A DNA stretch of 64,000 nucleotides from NCBI GenBank assembly GCA_928212115.1, contig CAKMRJ010005523.1, positions 145,797,346 through 145,861,345 of the forward strand, given 5' to 3'. The notes beneath the pieces were generated by a model. That model was not told the origin of the DNA, ran no database searches, and worked only from the letters and a program-made list of their open reading frames with translations. Position 1 is the first letter of the stretch, and each line of letters begins with the position of its first letter. Source of the DNA: Lactuca virosa. Taxonomy: Eukaryota; Streptophyta; Magnoliopsida; Asterales; Asteraceae. Shown here piece by piece: positions 46,706 through 58,393 of the stretch. A program made the translations under genes and the position numbers.

Positions 46706-49030
46706 CTATAAAACATGGCTCGATAAGTTCATAAAACAAAGTTCAGCAAGTTCACAAAACATTGTTCAGCAAGTTCAGAAAACATTGTTCAACAAGTTCA
46801 TAAAACAATACAGATAGTTCATAAAACAATGCTTTCCACCCCCAAAACATGAAAACAGTAAAAAGGGGCTGTGAATACTCACTAGGGAGAGTTTGCAGTT
46901 CGAGCTTCACGGTTCAGTGTTGTAGAGATCGATTTCTACTAGTGCCCTACGAAACAAATTGGTTCTAATGAGATACAAATCACTAAACCATTATCTAAGA
47001 AATACCTATCCAACTACCGGTGTCACAAAGTCCCAAAGTTTTTTCGATTCATTATTGGTAATATTGAATTCACGGTGCCTTGTGTTCAAAATTTCATAAA
47101 GGCATGAAAATGAACTCCAAAAATTGTAAAACTTTATATTCTGGTTCTAACAGAGGGTATTAGTGTCCACAAACTTAATAGAGAATTTTGAAGGTCATTT
47201 GTTATTTATTTGCAATTTAAGTCTAAATATTAGAAAAAAATTCAAAGTAATTAGAAAACAGTTGCAAAAATTACCAAATTAAATTTTACAGATTCTCATA
47301 ATGTTATAAAAGTTGGGGAAAAAAATTGGTTCAAGCCCTTGAGTCCTATGACACAATTTTGTAATTCATGCTCTAATTCAATGAAAATCTGAATAAAATA
47401 CCAAACAGTGAACAAATTATATAAAATATTATATGGGATCCTTATTTTTTGAATACATCAGTTCTACAGTTTTTCAAATTTTTATCTCATCTGTAAATGA
47501 TTATTTTGAATTTATGGCCATTAAATTCTTATTTTTGTAGAAAAAATAAGAATTTTGTTTAAGCACTTGGGGTTTCACAGAACACCTCTTAAAAACATGA
47601 CCTTTCATAAAACAATTTGGTTCAAAATAATTTCGGAGCTAAATAGGGGTATTTAACCCCAACAAGGTTTGAAATGTAGCACTAACTAGTGCATGAGTTC
47701 CAAATGTAGCTGGAAGTTCGAGAATTTGTGTAGAACCTTCTATAAGGTTTTAGTTCATGAAATTTTAGTTCTTTTGAGATAAATGTGTCAACTTATAAAA
47801 TAGTTTCTCCAGATATATTGTGGGATTTAAGGCTTTTGATCATGTAATGCAAAACTAGTGATCAAAGAAAAAGTGTTGTTTGTGCAACTGTTTTGTAAAA
47901 ATCGCCAAAAATCATATTCTTAATGTTTTATAGTAAGGCCACTTGGAGTCGAAATTTAACTCAGGGAACTAGTCTTTAGAAAAATAATATCGTGATTTGG
48001 TTGAGTAATGAGTGATATATGGCTGTCCAAATCCGAACAAATTTTTCTAACAGAATGCATGTTTTCTTTGGTTGATTAAAGTGCCCCTTTAGGTCATATG
48101 TTCACAAGAACAACATGCATTTTGTTTTTGGTAGAAAATGAAGGATAACATATTATAGTTTACATAGGAACAAGAAACTTTGGTGTGCATTTATCCAAGT
48201 TGTAGATCTAGGTTTATCCAAGACCCCAAAAATGGGTGTTTCGTTCTGGATGGAATGAACTCCTTGGAACCTAATCTTGCACTAGGATTTGCACTACAAT
48301 CCAATTTCTAACACATGCATGGAGTGAACAACCATCCAAGATGTCTTAGAAATGGTTTTGTTATATGAAAACATAAAAATAAAAAAAATAAGGTGTTGAA
48401 TCCGGTTTTAGAAGTCACAAGAACATACTAGTTTCCTTTTGATCTTAGCTTTGGTTTGGTCCCGGATTTTCACCATGTTTGACACATGCAATGTGTTTTG
48501 GTGAAAATATACAAACACTAATATGGAATAAAAGGTTCTAGCCAAAGAGGAGGCATAGAATCCGAGTTTAGAAAGAAAAAGTGCAAAAATCTAAGTCAAA
48601 ATGAAGAAGAAGAAGAAGAATAAAAGAGTGAAGCATCCTACCTTTCTTCGATTTTGAACTACAAGAACACTTCAAAAGCCTCAAAAATGATCAAAATATG
48701 GTTGAGAATTTCATGTATGTCGCTGAAGTTGAGGTGCTTTTAAGAGAGAAATGATTCTAGGAAGAAGAGAGAAGTGGTAGAGTGTTTTTAGAGAGAAGAT
48801 GGAAAGAAAGTGAGGTTCTATTTCTCTGGATAGGCTATCTCTCTCGTCATCTCTTTGGTGATATGCTTCATCAAAATCGGCCACAAAACTCCAGAAATGT
48901 GAGTTTACATACGAACAAAGAACTGGAAAAATCCCTCCCACATAATATGTCTCTAATATTGGTTTTTCTCTCTCACGTTGACATGCAAAATCTGACCACA
49001 GGATTTTGCATAAAGGAGCAATAATGAGTA

Positions 49031-49077
<47 letters not shown>

Positions 49078-49692
49078 GAGAGAGAGGAGGAGGAGGAGGA
49101 GGAGGAGGAGGAAGAAGAGGAGTGTAGAGAGGTTGGTATGGCCGAATTTTTGGGGAGAATAAAGGCTTTATGAGACTTCTTGATGGTTGTAACATTTTTA
49201 AATATTTTCTCTTTACAATTTTTTATAAAATGGTCTTTAGTTTTTATAAAAATTCTTGGTATTTTTGCAATCTTCTAAGAGTTTATTTCTTGGTTTTTAT
49301 TTTGGTATTTTGTTTTTCGAAATAAGTTCTTAAACTTGTATTATCTTGAATTAAGTTATCAAAATGATAAATTATGATTTCATTTTTATAAAATCAAATT
49401 TTTATATTTCAACTAAATGAAATAAAGGTTCATAACATATGAATGTAGGATTAGACAGTCATTGGATTATACTTTTGGATCATAATTCAATTTATTATAT
49501 TTGGATATTATTTCCAACTTGTAATTAAATATAATTATGATTTAATTAAATTGAGTTTGATAAGTTATCAAACTACTTAAGCACGTCATATGTTCTGATT
49601 AAGAAATTAGGGTATTCTACATACCTGTGAGCTTTGATCTTCCGAACATGGATTTTATGTTTAGTTTTGAGATTAAAATTTGGCACGTTACA
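46706..49692 (-). repeat. Long gypsy-type LTR, minus strand, probably solo
   Basis: Read on the minus strand it would start at 49692 with TGTAACGTGCC, a common gypsy LTR start. It has an AT-rich U3, then a CT-rich block (minus strand of the (GA)n and (GGA)n runs at 49033-49120) and a TTCTTC-rich leader-like stretch near 48610. The 3' end region (about 46730-46830 plus strand) holds three to four copies of a roughly 28-bp repeat around GTTCAGCAAGTTCA. No PPT, PBS or coding sequence adjoins it. LTR status rests on composition and the start motif only. Confidence 0.45.
49033..49120. repeat. (GA)n and (GGA)n microsatellite
   Basis: GA dinucleotide run with one ATAG interruption (49033-49083), then a GGA trinucleotide run. 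Confidence 0.9.
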
Positions 49693-50487
49693 ACCTAGTT
49701 GGAGTATTCACATCAATGTGACTTCTTAGCACAAGCTAAGTTACACTACTTGTTCCAAGGGATCTATTAAGTTGCAATCTAGCTCAACTTGTTGAATCTA
49801 AAGCCAAGTTATGTGCACGCATGGAAATGACAAGGTTCTAGATGAGTCCTAACCTGAGTTTTGACGGTTGTCACAAAACTAAAGGGGTTTCCTAGCAGCT
49901 TCATCCATTAGTTGCTGCTTCCAGGAGTGTAGGCTTCCATCTCACGGCTTCCTAAGAATACATGCGGTTTTGAAATTGTCAACGTAATGTTGGTGAGCTC
50001 ACAGGTTTTTAGAGTTTTCGATTTTGGGTAACTTTTAAGAATCCTTTTTCTTTGAGAAAAACTTTTCTTAAGTATTTTATTAACCTAATTTTCTATCTTT
50101 TTAGGATATCTAACGATCCTATCTTTTATCTTCTTAGGATGTCATTTATTAATCCTAATTTATTATCTTTTTAGGATATCTAACGATCCTAACGTATTTT
50201 AATTATCATTCTAGGCATCCCTAATGTTAATCTTAGCTCTAAGTCGATTTTAATGTATTACCATGAAACCCCTATAATTGACTATACTCTAAGGTGATCT
50301 AATCATCTAATGTATTACTGTGAGTCCCTATAGTCGACGCTTTCAAGCTCTCGTAGGATTAAAGATTATATGTATTGGGAAAATGCCGAATTTAATCAAG
50401 GCCTTTAGACGAATTATCAACTCACTAACGCATTGACCTTACGTATTTATCTTTTATCTTTAATCTTTAATCTTTCAACAATTACCG

Positions 50488-50490
<3 letters not shown>
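49693..50490. other. Intergenic; short repeat of TTTTTAGGATATCTAACGAT
   Basis: No gene. The word CTTTTTAGGATATCTAACGA occurs near 50097 and 50168 (about 71 bp apart), with a partial copy between them at 50133 (CTTCTTAGGATGTC). A (TA)n run follows. Confidence 0.5.

Positions 50491-50548
<58 letters not shown>
50491..50548. repeat. (TA)n microsatellite
   Basis: Pure TA dinucleotide run. Confidence 0.92.
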
Positions 50549-50551
<3 letters not shown>

Positions 50552-51690
50552 CGGATCTGGTAGGAGCCCAAAATTGCTAGGAACCGCAATGACTATTCTT
50601 CAGCAAACATTTCGTCAATTGCACAAACGTCAAACCCATTTACTTGGTTGTGACGCGTTCGCACGCGGCACAGATGCATGGAACGTAATACAGACTCGAG
50701 GGAATAACCATGCGCGACGAACGTCCATGTAACGTCATTTAAATGAGTTTTCCTTTTCTTTTTCATTTATTTTGGTTTTTTTTCGTTGTTTTATTATTTT
50801 TTTTATTTTTCGTTAAAAAAATTCAAAATCTCTTTTTCTTAAATAGATATACGCTCAATTTTAATGTTTTTATATTTTTTTCGTTGTTTTTATTTTTTTT
50901 GTTTTGTTTTTATTTCTTTCGTTTTTAAAAAAATATTTTTTTTTCTTTTTATCGTTTTTTTTTTGTTTTTTTAATATCTTTACTACATACTTGAATATAG
51001 TAGGGTTTTTTTTTTTTTTTGTTTTTTTTTTTTATTTATTTATTGATTTTTTTGATTTTTTAAACTAAATATCGGTTTGAGTTTTTTTAATGTTTAAGAA
51101 TGATTAAATTTTAAATAAGAAGAATATTAAAGATCGTTATATTTTTCATTCATATATTTTTTTAATCTTATTATTTTTAGATCATAAAATTTTGAATCAT
51201 AGTATTTTGAATCACAACGATATTATGCATCATACATTTTTGGATCATATTAATTTGGATCACAATATATTAAATTAAATAAAGTTTTTGTTCAATACAA
51301 CATTTGGTTCATCATAATTTTTAAATCATTTAATTTTGAATCATAAAAAATATAATAATTGTATCATTAAATATTTGAATCAAAATATTTTTAGATCATA
51401 ACAAGTTAAGGATCATAAATATATTGAATCATAATATTTTTGAATCATAAATATTTTGAATGATCTCTATTTGCATCGTCTTATGTTTAATATTTTTTTT
51501 AAAAACATTTTATCTTTCAAAATCAAGTTTGGTATCTAAAACACCTTATGTTTTAATAAATTCTTTTTACAAAGTCATTAGAATAGTGAATAGAAGTATT
51601 CCTTATATTTTTATAATTTTTGGAGAATTTTTTTTAGGTTTTTTATTAATATAAAAAATAAAAAAATAATTTTTTTTTAATTTTCATGAT
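50549..51690. other. T-rich low-complexity DNA with GAATCATAA-type repeats
   Basis: After a unique stretch (50549-50740) the DNA is strongly T-rich with long T runs (50760-51060). Between about 51170 and 51470 words such as TTTTGAATCATA, TTTTAGATCATAA and TTTGGATCATA recur roughly every 18-25 bp, an irregular tandem array. The frame at 50743-50928 is a Phe-rich artefact of poly(T). Confidence 0.6.
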
Positions 51691-51694
51691 TGTG

Positions 51695-52000
51695 CTCTTA
51701 CTACAAAATGTGTTATAGGACTCGCCAAATAGGACCCGGTTTTTAGGAAAACCGGGATATATTATGCAAAAACCGGGATTTATTCAAGGAAAAACTTTAT
51801 GACCCAGTTTAGTTTAAAGAACCGGTGTATATATTATGCTTAAGTAACCCGGTTCCCAGCATAACAACCGGGACTTTTTAGTTGTATTCATATGTGACCC
51901 GACCTCCATAAAACAATCGAGTTCTATTAGTATTATAGGATGACACTCTTCACACATTCTAGGAAGCTATATGACCCATTTTTTAACAACCGGGTTTTCT
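51695..52000 (+). mobile_element. CACTA-like transposon terminus with subterminal repeats
   Basis: CTTACTACAAAATGTG near 51699 resembles a CACTACAAAA-type terminal inverted repeat. It is followed by inverted pairs of ACCCGG and CCGGG words: 51727/51743, about 51770, 51798 (ACCCAG/ACCGG), 51847/51866, about 51897 and about 51964/51978. Dense, mixed-orientation subterminal repeats are typical of CACTA elements. The opposite end and a transposase were not found. Confidence 0.45.
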
Positions 52001-53181
52001 CAGTTTTTTTTTCCTGATATAAATGTGGCTTAATGACTGAGTTCGAATTTACAAATATCATTTCATACCCAAAATGTACAGAGTAGCCATACCAACAACT
52101 GAATTTACAAATCCAAACCAAAATAGTTGAAGATTTCATCACTTTGTAGTCTTGTAATTTGGCACATGTGACATCAAACATATATATGGTATTCAACTTA
52201 CAACATCACACTTTGAAATTAACAATTATCTTATAAGTTTTCCTTTTCAAAGGCCTGGGACTTTTAGTAAACCAAGAAAAAGACATTGTACATATAATTA
52301 GTTTTATTACAAAAATCAGCCTTCTAAAACTTAAAGCAACAAAAGCAGTAGCATAGCTAATAATCCACACCATCAATAAATGAAAGCAACTCCATTTCAG
52401 TAAAAGATGAGTTGTTTGAAACAATCAATGATACACACATAATTAACTTGCTTGCAACAACAACATTCAACCAGACTCTTAGGGGCATGAAGTGATGCCT
52501 GACTCAAACTACTAAACTATTTGTGAACTCAACAATTAACACCAACCAAAAATCACATCATACCCAATTTAGGTAAAACAAATTAACAACGTGATATGAT
52601 TCCCATCTATGTGTCAAAATCAAGCTTTTCATCAACATCATTTTTTATAGTTATAGATTTGGAATCAAAAGTTTCAATTAACCAAAACATAGTACAAGCC
52701 TTTATATTATATACATAAACAATAAACTAACACTAACTGACTTGTATAACTCACTAAATAAAGAACTGACAGAAATACCCTTGAGGTTCAAAATCCTTAT
52801 GAGCTTCTCTAAGCCAGGTACGAAGGAACAAACTGGATTTGGACAAATGAGGCATATGTTTGGTCACTGTTTAGTCATATCATTATCACTTCTGAAATTC
52901 ATGCACTCTGTAAAAAAACATATAAGATATACTCAAAAAATTCACCTACCTTGAATAAAACTTTAAATTCTAAAGCATAAGAGATATTGATAAAATAGAT
53001 TGAAATATAATAACCATTGATTCCTATGATTATGTACTTAGTTTCTATTTGTTCTTCCAATAATACACACAGAAAAATAGAGACACCACAAGTTTTCCAA
53101 ATCTGATCTGATTTGGAATGAACAATTTTGAATCGAGAAATTGAATCAAAAATTAGATTACGAAATTTGAATTGGAAGCAT
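52001..53181 (-). other. Intergenic; possible interior of a decayed minus-strand copia
   Basis: Lies downstream, on the minus strand, of a PBS-like motif at 53185-53196, so the part next to it may be leader of that element. I see no gag, RT or integrase motif in any frame; the short frames at 51933-52196, 52206-52424 and 52742-52954 carry nothing recognisable. Confidence 0.4.
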
Positions 53182-53184
53182 ATG

Positions 53185-53400
53185 CTCTGATACCATTTTT
53201 ACATTCTAGAGAGAGAAATTACATGAGAGAAAGAGATAAGAAAGAAGAGAAAGTAAACTCTCATTAATTGAAAATAATATGTAACAAACTACATATATAC
53301 ACTTTATCAAACTACCACTTAACAAAACATCTAAACGACTAACTTAACATCTTTACATCTAGAAATTACCAAACTACCCTTCTGCACATTTACAAAGCTA
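53185..53400 (-). repeat. Copia LTR 3' end with primer-binding site, minus strand
   Basis: On the minus strand: ..TAATGAGAGTTTACTTTCTC.., CTCATGTAATTTCTCTCTCT, AGAATGTAAAAA, then TGGTATCAGAGCATATG. The TCTC-rich R-U5 end directly followed by an exact TGGTATCAGAGC is a strong copia signature. The LTR start is not defined. It is unrelated in sequence to the A/C/D/E LTRs. Confidence 0.6.
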
Positions 53401-53909
53401 AACATGATGTCTAATAGAATTGGAGTACCTCGACGGTAAAGGATTGGAGAAATAGCGATGGTGTTGGAGAATAGATGTGCTTTGCAGTGTCAAGGCTCCT
53501 CCAAAGGTCAGGCTTCGATGCTGGTGGGAGGGGATGAAAGCATTTATGGCTACATCAACTGGTAGTCGAGTATTATAAGGAAGCAGGGACAACAACAAAG
53601 AAAAGTTGTATTCGTTTTAATGTTGACGGGCAATGAGTAACTGAGTAAGCCAATAAATTTGGAGGGAGAATCAAGGGGGAAACAAATATGGAATGAAATT
53701 GGAGGGAGATATGAAGGAAAATGAATATGCAAAAAAATTAGAGGGAATTTCAAAAGGGAAATTAAATGGTAAAAATCGTTTTGGAGGGAAATAAAAGAGA
53801 ATAATAAATAATTTCCTTTCGTTTTAGGTCTAATTTTAAGTTTTTTGTTTTTTTTTTTTTTTGGTTTTTCCGTTCTTTGATTAAAAATTAATAATTTTAG
53901 TATAACTTT

Positions 53910-53992
<83 letters not shown>

Positions 53993-54010
53993 ATATATAT
54001 GTTTGAGGGT
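53401..54010. other. Unassigned DNA with (TA)n run
   Basis: Contains purine-rich repeats of TTGGAGGGA / GGGAAAT type (53660-53800) and a (TA)n run at about 53911-54000. The minus-strand frame at 53550-54023 translates the TA run as Tyr-Ile repeats and is not a gene. Confidence 0.5.
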
Positions 54011-55074
54011 CGTGACAGAACAATTAATTTGGATTGCGGTAACTTAGGTTATGTCAATTTTAAAAATATCTCATTACATTGTTATTAAATAAGAAGTCCA
54101 TTGCTATTATAAGTAAAGAACCCACATATTCCCACTTTGTATTTCCCTACTTCGAAGGCAAAGGGTGAGATCTGGTTGATGTCGTCCATGGAATATTCTA
54201 GGAAGCTAAATCGATAAAAACGATATACCCTAAACTCTAAACTCTAAACCATAGTCTGAAGGCAACTAGCAAGTTATGTTTTAATTACTATCAAGTAGTA
54301 TTTCCCCATAAAGTTTTCTTCAAAACCAAAAACATAAAACCTCGTAATATACTTTATCATATTGATTGGATTACGATCGTCATTATTAGATCGATTTTCA
54401 TCATAATATGATGATATACATTCATAGTTATCCACTTCTTCATATGGATATAGGTTTACATTATCAATCAACATCAATATGAAAATCGTTTGTGGGTTCA
54501 TGAATGTCATATATACCCGCATCGTAAAAAGTGAGTTTTCGATAAACTACTTTTTGGCCTTAGTGATCTAAACAAAACTTGTAGTGTTCGTTAAACCGAG
54601 AATAGGTATAAAAAGAACGCCCAAATCTGACTTCGTATGAGGAAGTTATGATTTTTCGAAGTTTCAGCTTAGCAGTAGACAGCTAAAAACTCGAATTTTA
54701 GATCGCGTGATTTTTAGCCGACACGACCTAAACGAGAATCGAAGGTCTCGTCATTAGTAGCACAACGGTAAAAAGTCTGACGAAAACGGACGTCGGATGA
54801 AGAAGTTATGAATTTTTAACGGATTTCCTGTCCCGGTCTGTTAAAAATAATAATATAAAAATTAAATTCAAAATTAGCCGACGAAGTCTAAACGAAAGTT
54901 GTAGAGCGTAATTTTACCTACGCGTGCATATAAAGAACGTCAAAAACGGAGCTCGTATGCGAACGTTATGCATTTTAGAAGTTTTGGCGCGAAAACCGAG
55001 AAATTTCGCATGGGTGGCTTCGGCCACGTCACCTTTGCATAAAGAGTGTCACGTGTCCGAAATTGGTGAGTCAT
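54011..55074 (+). repeat. Gypsy-type LTR, left part, with 160-bp tandem units
   Basis: Three diverged tandem units of 160 bp have anchors GATCTAAAC (about 54565), GACCTAAAC (about 54725) and AAGTCTAAAC (about 54884). Each continues into 'AAAAAGAACG / AAAGTC / AAAGAACG', 'GGAAGTTATG / GAAGTTATG / CGAACGTTATG' and a TTTTAGAAGTTTT-like end. It continues as TTTCGCATGGG..CACGTGTCC to 55074, where element F is inserted. The sequence resumes at about 62167 with GCGAGCCACGTGTCG. The left LTR boundary is not identified. Confidence 0.6.
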
Positions 55075-55235
55075 TGAAGGGTCCAGTTAATGGTTTGGTC
55101 TAGGCTTTAATTGTAATAGTTCAGTATGAGTCTTTAATGCATTTTGTGGGTTGTTTAGGTGTTTACGGTCAGGAAGTGAGTTTACGGCCGTAAACACGTT
55201 TACGGCCGTAAACCCATTTACGGCCCATGTTTCTC

Positions 55236-55309
<74 letters not shown>

Positions 55310-55330
55310 GTGAGGGGTGTGAGGAATAGA
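55075..55330 (+). repeat. 5' LTR remnant of element F
   Basis: TGAAGGGTCCAG... matches 61819 onward for about 140 bp including two perfect palindromes GTTTACGGCCGTAAAC (55180-55195 and 55198-55213). It then diverges into a (TA)n run (about 55236-55306) and a GA-rich stretch. The rest of the LTR and the PBS were lost. Confidence 0.75.
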
Positions 55331-55375
55331 TTGATGAACAGAATAGAATAGAGGAGCTTAAGTGTGTGCATTTGA

Positions 55376-56818
55376 AGGTGTTGTAGAGAGAAACAAGCAA
55401 AGGGTAAAAGGTCTCTTGACACGCGTTGGGTCTATCGTAACAAGCAAGACGATTCTGGTGTAATAGTGCGCAATAAAGCAAGGTTGGTGGTTCGCGGGTT
55501 TCGACAAGTCGAGGGTCTTGATTATGCTGAGGTTTATGCTCCTGTGGCTCGCTTGGAGGCTATTCGTATCTTTCTCGCATATGCTTCCTACATGAACTTC
55601 ACGGTCTACCAAATGGATGTCAAGACTGCCTTCTTGTATGGCAAGGTGAAGGAAGAAATTTATGTTGATCAACCCCCTGGGTTCGTTAACTCAAAGTTTC
55701 CTAATCATGTCTACAAGTTGGACAAGGCGTTGTATGGGTTACATCAAGCTCCTCGAGCATGGTATGCGACTCTAACAAAGCACTTGCTCGAGTATGGATA
55801 CTCTCGCGGCACTATTGATCAAACTTTATTCATCAAGCATGTTGGTAATGATCACATTCTAGTCCAGATCTACGTCGACGACATTATCTTCGGGTCTACC
55901 AGTCCACAGCTATGCAAAGAGTTTGAAGGCGTGATGAAAAAGCGGTTTGAGATGAGTTCACTGGGTGAAATGACCATGTTTCTGGGGCTTCAGGTCAAAC
56001 AAAATTCAACCGGAATCCTGCTACATCAAGCTAAGTATGTGGAGGATATTCTTGAGAAGTTCGGGTTTCAAGACGCAAAACCTGCATCGACACCAATGGC
56101 TGAAAGACCCGTGCTGAATCCAGATATTGATGGCGAATCCGTAGATCAGACACACTACAGATCGATGATCGGATCGTTGATGTATCTTACTGCAAGTCGT
56201 CCCGACATCATGTTTGCAGTTTGTCAATGCGCTCGCTATCAGGCTAATCCTAAACTTTCACATCTTATTGTTGTCAAAAGGATTTTTCGGTATATCAAAG
56301 GCAGATCAAAATTGGGTCTTTGGTATCCGAAGAATTCTGAATTTGATTTATATGCTTTTGCTGACAGTAATTATGGAGGCTATGAGCTTGACAGGAAATC
56401 TACTTCAGGAGGGTGCCAATTCCTTGGAGATAGGCTGGTGTCGTGGCAGTGCAAGAAACAACATACCGTCTCCACCTCAACAGCAGAAGCGGAATATGTT
56501 GCTGCATCTGCTTGTTGCTCTCAAGTTATCTGGATCCAACATCAGCTGTTGGACTACGGTTTGAACTATCTAGAAACCCCCATTCACTGTGATAATGAGG
56601 CCGCAATTCAGATTACTAAAAATCTTGTCCAACATTCCAAAACCAAGCACATTGATATCAAAATTCATTTTATCAGAGATTGTTATGATCGCTCGCTCAT
56701 CCGGCTAGAACAGGTTCCCACTGCCAATAATGTGGCGGATCTGTTCACCAAGCCTTTTAACAAAGCTCGATTCGATGTGCTTGTGGGATTTTTGAAAATG
56801 ATTCGTTTTGAGGATTAA
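55376..56818 (+). pseudogene. Element F RT-RNase H, N-terminally truncated pol
   Basis: The frame is open from about 55376. Recognisable protein starts with TRWVYRNKQDDSGVIVRNKA. RT motifs: ARLVVRGFRQVEGLDY, MDVKTAFLYG, YGLHQAPRAWY, IYVDDIIFGS (catalytic DD at about 55877) and SRPDIMFAVC. RNase H has FADSNYGGYELDRKSTSGG and TSTAEAEYVAAS. It ends ...FLKMIRFED with TAA. No stop or frameshift in this 450-residue part, so the catalytic domains look intact, but there is no ATG, gag, protease or integrase upstream: the 5' LTR remnant is joined almost directly to RT. The lineage call is from motif style (VYRNKQ, LHQAPRAWY, GCQFLG). Confidence 0.9.
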
Positions 56819-56887
56819 ATTTTTTTTTTAGGTTAGGTTCGTTTAAATTTGCGCATTTTAGTCATTTCATTCTCACCCATGCACAAA

Positions 56888-56903
56888 TTTAGGGGGAGAA
56901 ATA
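56888..56903 (+). promoter_or_regulatory. Internal polypurine tract of element F
   Basis: TTTAGGGGGAGAAAT about 70 bp after the pol stop. It closely resembles the terminal tract AAGGGGGAGAT at 61809-61818, but no LTR follows. Sireviruses are known for extra polypurine tracts. Here it may mark the 3' end of an ancestor that lacked the extra ORF. Confidence 0.6.
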
Positions 56904-57450
56904 AACCAAAAACAAACAAAAAATTGAAAATTCCAAAAATCCAAAAACCTTTTTGTTTCTGTTTTATTTTTTTCAGAAAACATTCAAAAATCCAAAAACA
57001 TTAAAAATTCAGAAAAATCAAAAATATTGTCGCTTACAGTTTTGCTTGTTGATGTAGTACTGGGAAGTGATATTATCAAGTGATAACAGGCAATCTGAGT
57101 CTGTGTAACGTACCCAAAATTAAATTGTCTATGCTCTGTGTTTGATGCGTTGGTAGGCACGAAAGATTCTAAATGGACATGACTAGGCAGAGTTGAACTT
57201 AAGGAATTCATAGACTTGACAAATCTTGACCTAGTTAGATCCGTTTAGCCTGACAATACGACGCTTGGATAGGTTGAGCAGGGAGATATATATGGAAATC
57301 TACTGGTCACATTAAAAGAACTTGTATCTGGAACAGTGGATTAATTTTTCCTCGATGTGCGGATTCTGTCCTTAATTCCGGTATTGATGGGGTGACTGGT
57401 GAATTCCGATAAATTAGGTCTGTAGAAAATTGTTTTCTCTCTATCTGTCT

Positions 57451-57715
57451 GTTAGTCATATGTTGCTTCCTTTGCGTGATCGAGAGATCCGACCTGGACT
57501 GTAACATATGCAACTTTATTTCTCTGCATCCTCTATCTATGCAATTCTTTCTATCTGTTAGCCATATACTGTCTCCTTTGCGTGACTCACAATCCGACTT
57601 GGTACACAGTATATGCATCATGCTTTTTCTCAATCCCTCTAAAACTTCAGTTAGTCATATGTTTCACCCTCTGCGTGATTGGAAGAGATCTGACCTGGGT
57701 GTATAGCATATGCAT
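57451..57715 (+). promoter_or_regulatory. Three tandem stem-loops in the F spacer
   Basis: Three diverged copies begin GTTAG(T/C)CATAT at 57451, 57558 and 57650. Copy 1 stem: CATATGTTGC (57457-57466) with GTAACATATG (57501-57510). Copy 2 stem: CATATACTGT (57563-57572) with ACAGTATATG (57606-57615), perfect. Copy 3: CATATG (57656-57661) with CATATG (57707-57712), plus CACCC/GGGTG inside. The loops share CCTTTGCGTGA and GATCCGACCTGG. Stems differ between copies yet still pair. Confidence 0.65.
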
Positions 57716-58393
57716 TCTAAATCTATCTTCTCTCTTAATAATTGTCTGCTCACCCGATGTAGGGAGTGTTCTGGAAGTCCTTGATTACTGGAGCATATCA
57801 GGAAGCGGGAACCATGTTATAGTACAATTAAAATTGAACACTTACTGATTGTCTATAGATCTCGCTGCTCAATTTAAGTGGACAACAATATCCCTGGTCG
57901 TCGTCACCTGAATGGTCCTTAAGAAATATTATCTAGGAACTTAGGATCACTTTGTCTTGTAACTAATGGTATGTCCTAATTCTGTCACAATTTTTCGTGT
58001 TTAAGTGGACCACAATACCGGCGATCGACCAGACAAAGACGTGAAAATAAAAGGTACCGACAAGTGGATTAAGGCTGGCTAACAACTTTGTTCCCAGTAT
58101 CACAAGATTATTTTCAGTGACTTTTGAGATAAATTTTGTCTGTATTTATTCTTATTTTATTTTTATTTTTATTTTATTTCTATTTTATTTTTATTTTATT
58201 TTTATAATTGTCAAAAATTTAATTTTTAAATTCTTTAATTCTTAAATTTTAGAAATTAGTTTATTTTATTTTTAGTTTAATTTTAATTTTACTTTAATTT
58301 TAAAATCTTCAAAAAGTTTTATTTTTGAAATTTTAATTGGGATTTGGACTGTGCCTTATACTGTGTGGGAGACAGGTAAATATTCAAAGGAGG

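Noticed and set aside
50743..50928. Phe-rich membrane peptide
   Set aside because: Translation of poly(T) low-complexity DNA.
53550..54023. Minus-strand protein of 157 codons
   Set aside because: A large part is the translated (TA)n run; the remainder is low complexity.
54225..54252. Interstitial telomere repeat (CCCTAAAC / TCTAAAC words)
   Set aside because: Only about three degenerate units; too short to distinguish from chance.
55151..55481. Open frames around the (TA)n in the F LTR
   Set aside because: Tyr-Ile repeats from the microsatellite, and they overlap the LTR and pol on both strands.
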